NCBI GenBank assembly: GCA_029261555.1
Contig: JAJDBB010000014.1
Coordinates: 1-64,000, forward strand
From: Nitrospinaceae bacterium
Lineage (GTDB): Bacteria > Nitrospinota > Nitrospinia > Nitrospinales > JACRGP01
Length of the DNA: 64,000 nucleotides
Reading direction: 5' to 3'
The notes under the pieces were generated by a model. The model saw only the letters and a list, made by a program, of their open reading frames with translations. It was not told where the DNA came from and searched no databases. Within the stretch, counting starts at the first letter, position 1; every line of letters starts with the position of its first letter. Of this stretch, positions 9,211 to 18,425 are shown piece after piece. The translations under genes were made by a program, and so were the position numbers.

Positions 9211-12200
9211 CCTCCCCAATCGCCGATCAATTTCAACGCCAAAAAGCTCTTGACCCAACAACTTCCTTCATCGTCCAGGCTCCAGCAGGTTCCGGGAAAA
9301 CGGAATTGCTCATTCAACGGTTTCTCAAGTTACTGTCAGGGGTCCGGCGTCCGGAACAAATTCTTGCCATGACCTTCACCAGAAAAGCGGCGGGGGAAAT
9401 GAAGTCCAGGGTCATGGAAGCCCTCGATCGGGCCGCCGCCGGGGAGACGCCGGAACTGGAACACGAAACAGTCACTTTCAATTTAGCTAAAAAGGTTTTG
9501 GAAAGAAATCGGGAATTTGGCTGGCGGCTTCTTGACAACCCGGCGCGTCTGAAAATCATGACCATGGATTCATTTTGCGCCGCGCTGACCTGTCAACTTC
9601 CCACCCTATCTGGCCAAGGGGCGGCGCTTTCAATCGAAGAACAAGCTCAGGAATTGTATCGGGAAATCGCCCACGCCCTTTTGGAAAAGGTAGAGGAAAA
9701 CAGCGAAACCGGCGTGGCCGTGCAGACCATTTTAAAGCATGTGGACACCAACAAAAATTCATTCATTGACCGGGTGATCCATTTATTGGAAAAACGCGAT
9801 CAGTGGATGACTTATTTTTTTGAAAATTTTAAAATAGGAGACCGCTTCCAACAAGATCAGGAAGCGGTTTTAAATGGGTTGGTGACTTCTGTTTTAAAAG
9901 AAACCGCCGACTCCATACCCAAAGAAAAGATCGGCTCATTGGTAAAGTTCGCCGCCTACAGTGGCGACAATTTATCAGCCAACGATCTAGGCTCCTGTTT
10001 ACAAGGATTGGTTAGCCTTCCCGGAACGGATGTTTCTGGTCTGGATCAATGGCGCGCGCTCGCGTCTCTTTTGCTTGTAAAAGACGGTTCGGATTATAAA
10101 TGGAGAAAACAAGTTGGCAATAAGATTGGGTTTCCTTCCGGAGATAAAGACAATAAAAAAGTAAAAAAAGAATTTTCGGAATTTCTTTCTTCTCTGAACG
10201 GCGAGAATAATTTCAAGCTCCATTTGGCGAGAGCGTTCGACTTGCCCGACCCTCAATTCTCCGAACAGGAATGGAAGGTTTTAAGCTCCACCCTTTTGCT
10301 TCTGCCAAAAATTGAAACGACCCTGCGCCGAATTTTTCAACAACGCGGTAAAACGGATTTTTCCGAGCTGGCCCTATCCGCCCTCAAAGGCTTGGGTTCA
10401 GCGGACGACCCCTCCGACCTGTTGCTAAAACTGGACAACCGGATAGAGCATATCCTGGTGGACGAATACCAGGACACCTCCTACAAACAAAAACTCCTGT
10501 TGGAAAAATTGACCGCCGGGTGGAGCGCCGAGGACGGTCGAACCTTATTTATCGTGGGCGACCCCATGCAGTCCATTTACCGCTTTCGCGACGCGGAGGT
10601 GGGATTGTTTCTGGAGACCCGCGACGCCGGGTTCGAAAATTTCCCGCTCCAGTCTCTGGTGCTGGAGACCAATTTTCGCTCGCAAAAAAAGATCGTCGAC
10701 TGGGTCAACGCCTGTTTCAAAACTTTATTCCCGAAAAATGACAACCAGGATTTGGGCGCCATTCAATATTCAGGCTCGGCGTCGATTCATCCCGAATTCG
10801 ATGTTGAAGGCGCGGTCCTGCATCCTTGTGCGGATGATAAAGGGATCGACGAGGCTGGACAAATTACCCAAACGATCCTCAATATCAAAAATGAAAATCC
10901 CTCGGCTTCCATAGCCATTCTGGTGCGCGCCAGATCCCACTTGAAAGAAATCGTTCAGCGTTTCAAGGAAAGCGCCGTTCCCTTCAGGTCCGAGGCCATC
11001 GACTCCTTGACCAGCAGACCGCACGTCCAGGATCTCCAGGCCCTCCTGAAAGCCCTGATGCTTCCTTTAGACAGGATTTCCTGGTTGTCTATTCTAAGAG
11101 CGCCCTGGTGCGGTTTATCTTTGAAGGATATCCACGCGCTGTGCCTGAACAGTGGGCAAAAGCCTGTATGGGATTTATTGAACGATCAAAGTCATATAGA
11201 AAAGCTTGGACCCGACGGACAGGCCCGCGTCAAGCGATTCAATGGCGTCATGGAAAAAGTTCAAAAGTCCGCGGTTTCAACTCGTATGGGAGATTTAATT
11301 GAAGCCTGCTGGACGGCGCTTGGCGGCCCGGCCTGCGTGAACGCCGAGGATCTTGCGGACGTGGAAATGTTTTTCGCCAAAGTTCGCGAGGTTTTGCGCG
11401 ATGAAGACGCCAGAACCCTCCACCATTTCGACCGCGCCATTGAAAAGCTATACGCTAACCCAACGGTGGAGGATGAAAATGCAGTGCAAATCATGACCAT
11501 GCACAAAGCCAAGGGGCTGGAGTTTGACTATGTACTGCTTCCCGGCCTAGGCGCTCGAAAAGGCGCGGAAAAACCTCGCCTGATCCATTGGATGGCCCAC
11601 GGCAAGGATTTATTGCTGGCGCCCAGCAAGGAAACCGGAGGCGAGCCGTCAAAAGTTTTTGATTTCCTCAAAAGCCTGGACAGGCAAAAAGAGGAATTTG
11701 AAACTCTGCGTCTACTTTACGTTTCCGCCACCCGCGCCAGGAGCCAGCTTCACCTGTTCGGTCATGTCCCCGCCAGAGACGACGAACCCTATCCCGTCAA
11801 ATCGTCATTGCTGGGAAAATTATGGCCTCATGTGGAAAGCGATTGGAAAAAAATACAAGCCGATTTAAAAATCAAAATAAGTCCATCTGAAAGCGTAGCG
11901 CAAAAACTGGATCAAAGTATCCAGCGTCTTCCGGCAAATTATATCCTTCCCGAAGTCGCCGGCGACGGGGATCCCGATTCTCAGACAAAGGAATCGATAA
12001 ACGAAGAAGCCCCGGATTTCCAATGGGCGGGCAATCAAGCCCGCGCCTTGGGAAACGTGCTCCACCGCGTTTTTTGCGACATGGCGGAGCATGGATTGGA
12101 ATCCTGGCCCGTGGAAAGAGTTCAAAAACTGAAACCGCAAATAACCTCGGCCCTGCTCTCGGAAGGTCTCGCGCCCTATCAGGCAAGGGCGGCGTTAAAG

Positions 12201-12554
12201 CAAGCGCTGACCGCGCTGACACAAATTCTCGAAGATGAACGAGGTCGCTGGATTTTAACCGACCACAAGGACCATCGATCCGAGTATCAATTGACTGGCT
12301 GGAATGGAGAAGAGTTTTTCAAGCGAGTGATCGACCGGACCTTCATCGACGAAAGCGACGCGCGGTGGATCGTCGATTATAAAACCGGTCGACATGAAGG
12401 AACCGAACTGGAAGAGTTTTTTAAAGAAGAAAGCGACCGTTATCGCGAACAGTTGAACATTTATGAAAACCTGCTCCGCATGGAGGGCGAGACCCGCCAA
12501 ATAAAAAAGGCGCTTTACTATCCTATGCACCAACGCCTGGTGGAAGTCGAATGA
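9207..12554 (+). CDS. AddA-like UvrD-family helicase with C-terminal RecB-type nuclease
   Basis: The motor subunit paired with the preceding nuclease. Superfamily-1A helicase motifs appear in order: QAPAGSGKTE (Walker A, residues 24-33), TFTRKAAGEM (Ia), LVDEYQDTS (motif II, about 417-425), GDPMQSIYRFRDAE (III), MTMHKAKGLEFD (V) and RLLYVSATRAR (VI). The C-terminal 200 residues form a PD-(D/E)XK domain with WIVDYKTG (D1057, K1059). At 1115 residues it has the AddA/RecB size. Known relatives unwind and resect broken ends to load RecA. Whether Chi recognition occurs cannot be read from sequence. It converges with clpB, with 22 bp between stops. Confidence 0.9.
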   Translation: MTSPIADQFQRQKALDPTTSFIVQAPAGSGKTELLIQRFLKLLSGVRRPEQILAMTFTRKAAGEMKSRVMEALDRAAAGETPELEHETVTFNLAKKVLERNREFGWRLLDNPARLKIMTMDSFCAALTCQLPTLSGQGAALSIEEQAQELYREIAHALLEKVEENSETGVAVQTILKHVDTNKNSFIDRVIHLLEKRDQWMTYFFENFKIGDRFQQDQEAVLNGLVTSVLKETADSIPKEKIGSLVKFAAYSGDNLSANDLGSCLQGLVSLPGTDVSGLDQWRALASLLLVKDGSDYKWRKQVGNKIGFPSGDKDNKKVKKEFSEFLSSLNGENNFKLHLARAFDLPDPQFSEQEWKVLSSTLLLLPKIETTLRRIFQQRGKTDFSELALSALKGLGSADDPSDLLLKLDNRIEHILVDEYQDTSYKQKLLLEKLTAGWSAEDGRTLFIVGDPMQSIYRFRDAEVGLFLETRDAGFENFPLQSLVLETNFRSQKKIVDWVNACFKTLFPKNDNQDLGAIQYSGSASIHPEFDVEGAVLHPCADDKGIDEAGQITQTILNIKNENPSASIAILVRARSHLKEIVQRFKESAVPFRSEAIDSLTSRPHVQDLQALLKALMLPLDRISWLSILRAPWCGLSLKDIHALCLNSGQKPVWDLLNDQSHIEKLGPDGQARVKRFNGVMEKVQKSAVSTRMGDLIEACWTALGGPACVNAEDLADVEMFFAKVREVLRDEDARTLHHFDRAIEKLYANPTVEDENAVQIMTMHKAKGLEFDYVLLPGLGARKGAEKPRLIHWMAHGKDLLLAPSKETGGEPSKVFDFLKSLDRQKEEFETLRLLYVSATRARSQLHLFGHVPARDDEPYPVKSSLLGKLWPHVESDWKKIQADLKIKISPSESVAQKLDQSIQRLPANYILPEVAGDGDPDSQTKESINEEAPDFQWAGNQARALGNVLHRVFCDMAEHGLESWPVERVQKLKPQITSALLSEGLAPYQARAALKQALTALTQILEDERGRWILTDHKDHRSEYQLTGWNGEEFFKRVIDRTFIDESDARWIVDYKTGRHEGTELEEFFKEESDRYREQLNIYENLLRMEGETRQIKKALYYPMHQRLVEVE

Positions 12555-12576
12555 ACCGCGAATAACGCTCTAATTG

Positions 12577-15213
12577 TCATGAAGCCTTTTTAAAAACGAA
12601 GCGGTTGTTTTCTATTTCACACCGGATAGAATCCCCATCGTAAAATTCTTCTTCCAAAATTTTCATAGCCAGCGGGTCCTGTAGGTATTTCTGAATCGCA
12701 CGCTTTAGAGGACGCGCGCCAAATACCGGATCGTAGCCTTTATCTGCAAGGGTTTGAGTTGCCTCGCCGCTTAACGAGAGGGTCATCCGCCGCTCCGCCA
12801 ATCGCTCCCTCAAATAGCCCAACTGAATTTCTACAATACTCGCAGTTTGCTCGCGAGTCAGGTTGCGGAAAACAATAATATCGTCGATCCGGTTTAAGAA
12901 CTCAGGGCGAAAGTAGTTTCGCAATTCCTGGCGCACGCCTTCTTGAATACCTTCATATTCTCGTTCCCAAGCGTCCTTGGCGACTTCACCCTTATCCTGG
13001 AGCTTGGCCATTTGCATACCCGCGTCCTGGATCAGTTTTCCCGCCAAATTGGAGGTCATGAGGATCACCGTGTTTTTAAAATCCACCGTTCTCCCCTGCC
13101 CGTCCGTCAGGCGACCATCGTCCAATATTTGCAGGAAGACATTAAAAACGTCCGCATGAGCTTTTTCGATTTCATCGAATAGCACAACCGAGTAGGGTTT
13201 TCGACGGACCTGCTCGGTCAGGTAACCGCCCTCGTCGTATCCCACATATCCTGGAGGAGCGCCTATGAGCCGGGCGACGGTGTGCTTTTCCATGTATTCG
13301 GACATGTCGACGCGAATCACGCTCTGCTCGTCGTCAAACAAAAATTCCGAAAGAGATTTTGCCAGTTCGGTTTTTCCAACCCCCGTGGGCCCCAGAAACA
13401 TAAACGTTCCGATGGGCCGATTGGGGTCCTGCAATCCCGAACGAGACCGGCGAATAGCATTGGAAACCAGTCGCACCGCCTCGTCTTGCCCTATCACGCG
13501 TTGATGCAAATGTTCTTCCATTTTGAGAAGACGGTCTTTTTGCGATTGTAAGATTTTATCGACGGGGATCCCGGTCCAACGCGTTACCACGGTTGCAATT
13601 TCCTCTTCGCCGACCTCCTCGTTCAACATTCTTTTACCGGATTGAAATTCAGACAGCTTTTTTTCAAGTCCCTCAAGTTCTTCGGCAAGGCGCGGCAAGG
13701 CGCCGTATTTCAATTCCGCCGCATCTTCCAGATTTCCTTCGCGCTCCGCCTTTTCGGCCTCCCGTCGGGCGGTTTCAATTTTTCCCTTGAGAGCCCGCCT
13801 TTCCTCGATGATTTTCTTTTCGCTTTTCCATTGTTCAATCGATTCCTCGCAGGAATTTTTTAAATTTGAAATTTCCTTTTCCAGAACTTCCAGACGGATT
13901 TTGGAATCCGGATCGCTTTCTTTCTTCAGAGCCTCGCGCTCAATTTCCAGTTGAGTGATTTTTCTTTGCTGGGCGTCGATTTCCGCAGGCATCGAATCAA
14001 TCTGCATGCGCAGGCCGGACGCGGCTTCGTCGATCAGATCGATCGCCTTATCCGGTAAAAACCGGTCGGGAATATAACGATGCGACAGGCGCGCGGCGGC
14101 TAGAATCGCGGCGTCCTGAATTCGTACGCCATGATGCACTTCGTACTTTTCCTTCAAACCGCGCAAGATGGAAACCGTATCTTCCACCGACGGCTCCCCC
14201 ACAATAATGGGTTGGAAACGTCTTTCCAGCGCTGCGTCCTTCTCAATATGCTTGCGATATTCGTTGAGAGTGGTGGCTCCGACGCAATGCAACTCACCCC
14301 GGGCCAACGCCGGTTTCAGCATATTGGAAGCGTCCATGGAACCTTCCGCAGACCCGGCCCCCACTAGAGTATGCAACTCATCGATAAAGAGAATGATTTC
14401 ACCGTCGCTCTGTCCGATCTCCTTGAGCACGGATTTCAAACGATCCTCGAACTCGCCCCGGTATTTGGTCCCAGCTACCAGAGAGGCCAAATCCAGCATG
14501 ATGATCCGCTTGTCTTTGAGACCTTCCGGGACGTCCCCATGCACGATGCGTTGAGCCAATCCCTCGACAATGGCGGTTTTGCCTACGCCGGGTTCACCGA
14601 TCAAAACGGGGTTATTTTTGGTTCTTCGAGACAACACCTGGATCACCCGCCGGATTTCCATATCGCGCCCGATAACGGGATCAAGTTTTTCCGACTGGGC
14701 GCGTTCGGTGAGATCGATGCAATATTTCTCCAAAACCTGATACTTTGATTCGGGGTTTTGATCGGTTACCTGTTGATGGCCGCGAACGGCCAGTAAAGCT
14801 TTCAGCAAACCATCGCGATCCACTCCGAAAGATTTAAAAACCTTTCCTGCGCCGGAATTTGGGTTTCCAGCGACTGCCAATAGAACATGTTCCGCGCTGA
14901 CAAACTCGTCTTTTATTTGGCGGGCCTCCTCGAAAGCCTTGTCGAAAATTCCCTTAAGCGTCTGGGAAATATAAACCTGGCCGGAACCGCTAACGTGTGG
15001 AAATTTTTTGATATTTTCTTCCAGGCCTCGATTCAAACCTGCGCAATCGACGCCCATTTTTTTTAAAACCGCTTGAGCGATTCCTTCGGGATCGTTGAAT
15101 AAACAGGCAATCAGGTGTTCGTCTTCCAGAGCCTGGTGGCCTTTTTCCTCGCATAAAGACTGGGCGTCGGCTATCGCTTCCTGAAGCTTGATGGTAGTAC
15201 GGTCGAATCGCAT
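12577..15213 (-). CDS. clpB: ATP-dependent disaggregase ClpB
   Basis: The cytosolic Hsp100 chaperone that pulls proteins out of aggregates together with DnaK. It has the N-terminal Clp repeat domain, first AAA module (GEPGVGKT near residue 205, [10 protein letters not shown]), the coiled-coil middle domain (about 400-520) that separates ClpB from ClpA/C, and the second AAA module (GPTGVGKT near 608, LFDEIEKAH). The ORF track extends to 15282. I place the start at the ATG at 15213 (MRFDRTT), where AAGGAAA lies 8-10 bases upstream, giving 878 residues, the usual ClpB length. A TTGACA-containing promoter candidate sits about 50 bp upstream. Confidence 0.97.
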   Translation of the reverse strand: MRFDRTTIKLQEAIADAQSLCEEKGHQALEDEHLIACLFNDPEGIAQAVLKKMGVDCAGLNRGLEENIKKFPHVSGSGQVYISQTLKGIFDKAFEEARQIKDEFVSAEHVLLAVAGNPNSGAGKVFKSFGVDRDGLLKALLAVRGHQQVTDQNPESKYQVLEKYCIDLTERAQSEKLDPVIGRDMEIRRVIQVLSRRTKNNPVLIGEPGVGKTAIVEGLAQRIVHGDVPEGLKDKRIIMLDLASLVAGTKYRGEFEDRLKSVLKEIGQSDGEIILFIDELHTLVGAGSAEGSMDASNMLKPALARGELHCVGATTLNEYRKHIEKDAALERRFQPIIVGEPSVEDTVSILRGLKEKYEVHHGVRIQDAAILAAARLSHRYIPDRFLPDKAIDLIDEAASGLRMQIDSMPAEIDAQQRKITQLEIEREALKKESDPDSKIRLEVLEKEISNLKNSCEESIEQWKSEKKIIEERRALKGKIETARREAEKAEREGNLEDAAELKYGALPRLAEELEGLEKKLSEFQSGKRMLNEEVGEEEIATVVTRWTGIPVDKILQSQKDRLLKMEEHLHQRVIGQDEAVRLVSNAIRRSRSGLQDPNRPIGTFMFLGPTGVGKTELAKSLSEFLFDDEQSVIRVDMSEYMEKHTVARLIGAPPGYVGYDEGGYLTEQVRRKPYSVVLFDEIEKAHADVFNVFLQILDDGRLTDGQGRTVDFKNTVILMTSNLAGKLIQDAGMQMAKLQDKGEVAKDAWEREYEGIQEGVRQELRNYFRPEFLNRIDDIIVFRNLTREQTASIVEIQLGYLRERLAERRMTLSLSGEATQTLADKGYDPVFGARPLKRAIQKYLQDPLAMKILEEEFYDGDSIRCEIENNRFVFKKAS

Positions 15214-15253
15214 GGCTGGGTTTCCTTTCAGACAAAAATTGCTTCCTGAAAAG

Positions 15254-15282
15254 GAAATAAAACCGAAAAGGAGCCTTGTCAA
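15254..15282 (-). promoter_or_regulatory. Putative promoter of clpB
   Basis: On the minus strand TTGACA (15277-15282, perfect -35) is followed after 17 bp by TATTTC (three of six -10 matches). The context CTTGACA partly resembles a heat-shock -35 (CTTGAAA), but no CCCCAT-type -10 is seen. Sigma factor unclear. Confidence 0.35.
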
Positions 15283-15304
15283 GCTTTGGAGGGATTTTTA
15301 AAAC

Positions 15305-15329
15305 GCCCGAAACGCTTCGGGCATTTTTT
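15305..15329. terminator. Hairpin terminator between trxB and clpB
   Basis: GCCCGAA-ACGC-TTCGGGC is a perfect 7-bp stem. The plus strand continues into six T residues, and the minus strand into GTTTTAAAAA. Given the minus-strand genes on both sides, its likely role is to end the alaC-hom-thrC-trxB transcript before clpB. Confidence 0.65.
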
Positions 15330-15366
15330 GAAAGATAGGGAAGAGGAGGGAATTGGGAATTGAAAT

Positions 15367-16320
15367 TTATTCGATTCCCTGGGCGGCGAGCCAGCGTTCC
15401 ACTTCCAGGGCGGCGGCGCACCCGGCTCCTGCGGCGGTGACGGCCTGTCGGTATTTATGGTCGTGGACGTCGCCTGCGGCAAAGACGCCTTCGCAGCTGG
15501 TTTCCTGGGTTCCGGGTTTGACCTTGATATAACCGGTTCCGTCGAGATCGATCTGTCCCTCAAAAATTTTGGTATTGGGGACATGGCCAATGGCGTAAAA
15601 CAATCCCGCAAGTTCGATCTCCTTTTCTTCCTTGGTCTTTACGTTCTGGATTCGGGCGCCGGTCAAAAAATCTGTTCCTATCGAGTCTATTAAAACGGAA
15701 TCCCAGACCATTTCAATCTTTTCGTTTTTCAGAGTGCGCTCCGCCATTATTTTGGAAGCGCGGAGTTCGTCGCGCCGATGGACCATATAAACTTTCGAGC
15801 CGAACTTGGTTAAATACATGGCCTCTTCGCAAGCAGTGTCCCCACCGCCGATAACCATCAACGGTTGGTTGCGGAAAAACGGCAACGCGCCGTCACAAAC
15901 CGCGCAGGCCGACATTCCGTTGTTCCAGAGTTTCTCTTCGTTGGGCACACCCATGCGCCGGGCTGTGGCCCCGGTGCAGATGATCACGGAATGCGCCAGT
16001 TTTTCGGTTTTATCGCCTTTGATGCGAAACGGGCGTTGGCTGAAGTCGACTTCCTGGACGTCTTCCTGAACCATTTTGGTTCCAAAACGTTCCGCCTGTT
16101 TGCGGAACAGTTGCATCATTTCGGGTCCGTTGACCCCATCGGGGAATCCCGGATAGTTTTCGACGTCCGTGGTGGTGGTCAATTGTCCGCCTGCGGAACC
16201 GCCCATGACGTAGCCCTCGTACATGAAGGGAGCGAGGTTGGCGCGCGCGGAGTAAATGGCCGCGGTGTGCCCAGCGGGTCCGGACCCGATGATGGCGATT
16301 TTTTCTACGGGGTCTGACAT
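15367..16320 (-). CDS. trxB: Thioredoxin-disulfide reductase TrxB
   Basis: A flavoenzyme that reduces thioredoxin with NADPH in the cytoplasm. Two Rossmann motifs are visible: GSGPAGHTAAIY at the N-terminus (FAD) and GGGDTACEEA followed by HRRDELRA (NADPH, Arg-rich as expected). The redox-active CAVCDG lies near residue 137, and the C-terminal AAGDVHD FAD motif is present. The length of 317 residues is standard. It is the last gene of a minus-strand run, 15 bp after the SUMF1-like gene, with a hairpin terminator downstream. Confidence 0.97.
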   Translation of the reverse strand: MSDPVEKIAIIGSGPAGHTAAIYSARANLAPFMYEGYVMGGSAGGQLTTTTDVENYPGFPDGVNGPEMMQLFRKQAERFGTKMVQEDVQEVDFSQRPFRIKGDKTEKLAHSVIICTGATARRMGVPNEEKLWNNGMSACAVCDGALPFFRNQPLMVIGGGDTACEEAMYLTKFGSKVYMVHRRDELRASKIMAERTLKNEKIEMVWDSVLIDSIGTDFLTGARIQNVKTKEEKEIELAGLFYAIGHVPNTKIFEGQIDLDGTGYIKVKPGTQETSCEGVFAAGDVHDHKYRQAVTAAGAGCAAALEVERWLAAQGIE

Positions 16321-16335
16321 TGAAACTGATCCTTT

Positions 16336-17085
16336 CTATGGTCGAGAGTGCGCGCATCGAAAACCGACGTCGCTGTAACTGAAATCGGGAAACCGGCTCA
16401 CTCTGTCGGATGCTCTAATGAAATGGCGGGCGGAATTCCACGATCCGCCGCGCGCTACTTTTTCTTTTCCCTCGGCGGAGCCTTTGGGATTATCCGCAAC
16501 GCTCTGGGTTTGGTAGGGGCCGTACCAATCGGCGACCCATTCATAAACGTTGCCGAGCATGTCGTGCAAACCCAGCGAATTGGCTTTTAACGATCCCACA
16601 AACTGCGGCGAGCCGCTGTTGTAGTTCAATCCGAAATGGGCGCCGCCCAGATCGTCCGCTTGCGCGGCGACTTCCCATTCCGTTTCGGTGGGCAAACGCG
16701 CGCTTCGCCAATGGCAAAAATCCGCCGCGTCCTTCCAGCGGACAAATACAGCGGGTTGTTTCATATAGGAAAAATCCTTGGGCCGACTTTCGTGCAAATC
16801 ATTGGGTCGGCATTTAGACTCGACCACACATTCATAATACTGCTCGTTGGTAGCCTCGTACTTATCAATACTGTAGGCGTCCAGCTTCACCTTATGCGGC
16901 GTCTCGTCGGCGCACCAATCGGAACCGCTCTGCCGGTCCCAACAATATGTATCCCCAATGGAGTATTCGCCGCCCGGAATATCAATCATGTCCGAAGCCG
17001 GGACTTCCGCTCCGACAAGCGGCGCCGAAAACAAAAGCGCCGCCAAAGCCAGTATTCCTTTAGAAAGCATCCGATTCATTTTCAT
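16336..17085 (-). CDS. Secreted SUMF1/formylglycine-generating-enzyme-fold protein, probably non-FGE
   Basis: A 249-residue exported protein with an N-terminal signal sequence (LALAALLFSAPLVGAE) followed by a complete FGE-sulfatase domain: DMIDIPGGEYSIGD at the start, WEVAAQAD and LGNVYEWVADWYG in the middle, VARGGSWN and DVGFRCA at the end. True formylglycine-generating enzymes carry two cysteines just after the GGS motif. Here that segment reads GGSWNSARHFIRASDR with no Cys, so the sulfatase-activating reaction is unlikely. Members without the cysteines often have binding or other roles. It lies 6 bp after thrC and 15 bp before trxB, an odd place for an exported protein. Confidence 0.85.
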   Translation of the reverse strand: MKMNRMLSKGILALAALLFSAPLVGAEVPASDMIDIPGGEYSIGDTYCWDRQSGSDWCADETPHKVKLDAYSIDKYEATNEQYYECVVESKCRPNDLHESRPKDFSYMKQPAVFVRWKDAADFCHWRSARLPTETEWEVAAQADDLGGAHFGLNYNSGSPQFVGSLKANSLGLHDMLGNVYEWVADWYGPYQTQSVADNPKGSAEGKEKVARGGSWNSARHFIRASDRVSRFPDFSYSDVGFRCAHSRP

Positions 17086-17091
17086 TGGAAA

Positions 17092-18423
17092 TTATTTTTT
17101 ATCCAGTTCCTTTAAAATCCGGCTCTGAATTTTTTGATAGTTTGCGGGAAGATTGATGGGTTTGAAAGCGTAATCTGACCGTACGCCTTTAATTTTTTTA
17201 GCATGGTAATTGTAGAGAAACTCGGTGAACTTTAGTCCGTTGGCCGTGGAAATAACAACCACCTTGTCCTTTTTTTTGATCACGCCTCGCTTGGCAAGCT
17301 TTTCCGTAACCGCCAGTGCGACGCCGGTATGCGGGCAGCATAAAAGCCCCGTCCGGTTCCCTTTGCCTGCGGCGTTTGCCAGTTCCTCTTCAGTCGCTTC
17401 TTCCACAATTCCGCGAAAGGCCTTCAACGCGCGAATGGCTTTATTGACGCTGACCGGGTTGCCAATCTGAATGGCGCTGGCCTGGGTTTTACGCGCTCGA
17501 ATGGGTTTGAAGTTCTTAAACTCATTCTTAAAACTGCGGTACAACGGGTTGGCGCGCTCCGCCTGGGCGCATACAAGGCGGGGAAGTTTATTTATCAATC
17601 CCAATTCCTTGAGCATCAGGAACCCGTTACCAATCGCGCTGACGTTGCCAAGATTGCCGCCTGGAACGACGACAAAATCTGGAACCTCCCAATCGAATTG
17701 CTGGACCAACTCAAAACTGATGGTTTTCTGTCCTTCAATTCGCAGGGAATTCATCGAATTGGCGAGGTATATATTATTTGTGGAACACACTTCCTGAACC
17801 AGTTTCATGCATCCGTCGAAATCCGTATCAAGGGACAAAGTCATAACGCCGTGGGTGATTGGCTGAATGAGTTGGGGAAGCGAAATTTTATTTTTCGGGA
17901 GAAAGACGATTGCTGGAATCCCGGCCACGGCGCAATAGGCCGCCAGCGCGGCGGAAGTGTCTCCCGTGGAGGCGCAGGCCACGGCGCGAATTTCCTTTCC
18001 CTCGCTGATCATCTGCTTGACCATTGAAACCAGAACCGTCATTCCCAGGTCTTTAAACGATCCCGTGTGGGCCATACCACATTGCTTGATCCATAAATCA
18101 TCCAACCCGATTTGGCTTCCCAGCCGGTCGGCCCAGAATAGATTGCTCCCGCCTTCATAGGTAGAAACAATATTTTCATTTTTCAGGTTGGGGCAAACCA
18201 GCTCCTTTTTGCCCCACACGGAACTGCCGTAAGGCCATTCGTGTTTGCGGTACCTTTTCTCGAACAAGTCTCGCCACTTTTTCGGCTTCCACTTTTTAAG
18301 CTCATCCATGTTGTGCTTGACTTCAAACAAGTCGCCGCAGTTATCGCAACGGTACTTGATTTCGTTGAGGGCAATCTTTTCTGGACAGCCGTTGATGCAT
18401 TGAAACCAAGAGTTGGGTTTCAT
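17092..18423 (-). CDS. thrC: Threonine synthase ThrC
   Basis: A PLP enzyme converting O-phosphohomoserine to threonine. The N-terminus carries a small cysteine-rich segment (CINGC...CDNCG), followed by the fold-type II core with SFKDLGM (PLP lysine, near residue 120) and the glycine-rich phosphate loop VVPGGNLGNV. The ORF track start (18462) lies inside hom. The ATG at 18423 (MKPNSWFQC), two bases after the hom stop, is much more likely and gives 443 residues. Position directly after hom supports the pathway call. Confidence 0.95.
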   Translation of the reverse strand: MKPNSWFQCINGCPEKIALNEIKYRCDNCGDLFEVKHNMDELKKWKPKKWRDLFEKRYRKHEWPYGSSVWGKKELVCPNLKNENIVSTYEGGSNLFWADRLGSQIGLDDLWIKQCGMAHTGSFKDLGMTVLVSMVKQMISEGKEIRAVACASTGDTSAALAAYCAVAGIPAIVFLPKNKISLPQLIQPITHGVMTLSLDTDFDGCMKLVQEVCSTNNIYLANSMNSLRIEGQKTISFELVQQFDWEVPDFVVVPGGNLGNVSAIGNGFLMLKELGLINKLPRLVCAQAERANPLYRSFKNEFKNFKPIRARKTQASAIQIGNPVSVNKAIRALKAFRGIVEEATEEELANAAGKGNRTGLLCCPHTGVALAVTEKLAKRGVIKKKDKVVVISTANGLKFTEFLYNYHAKKIKGVRSDYAFKPINLPANYQKIQSRILKELDKK

Positions 18424-18425
18424 GT

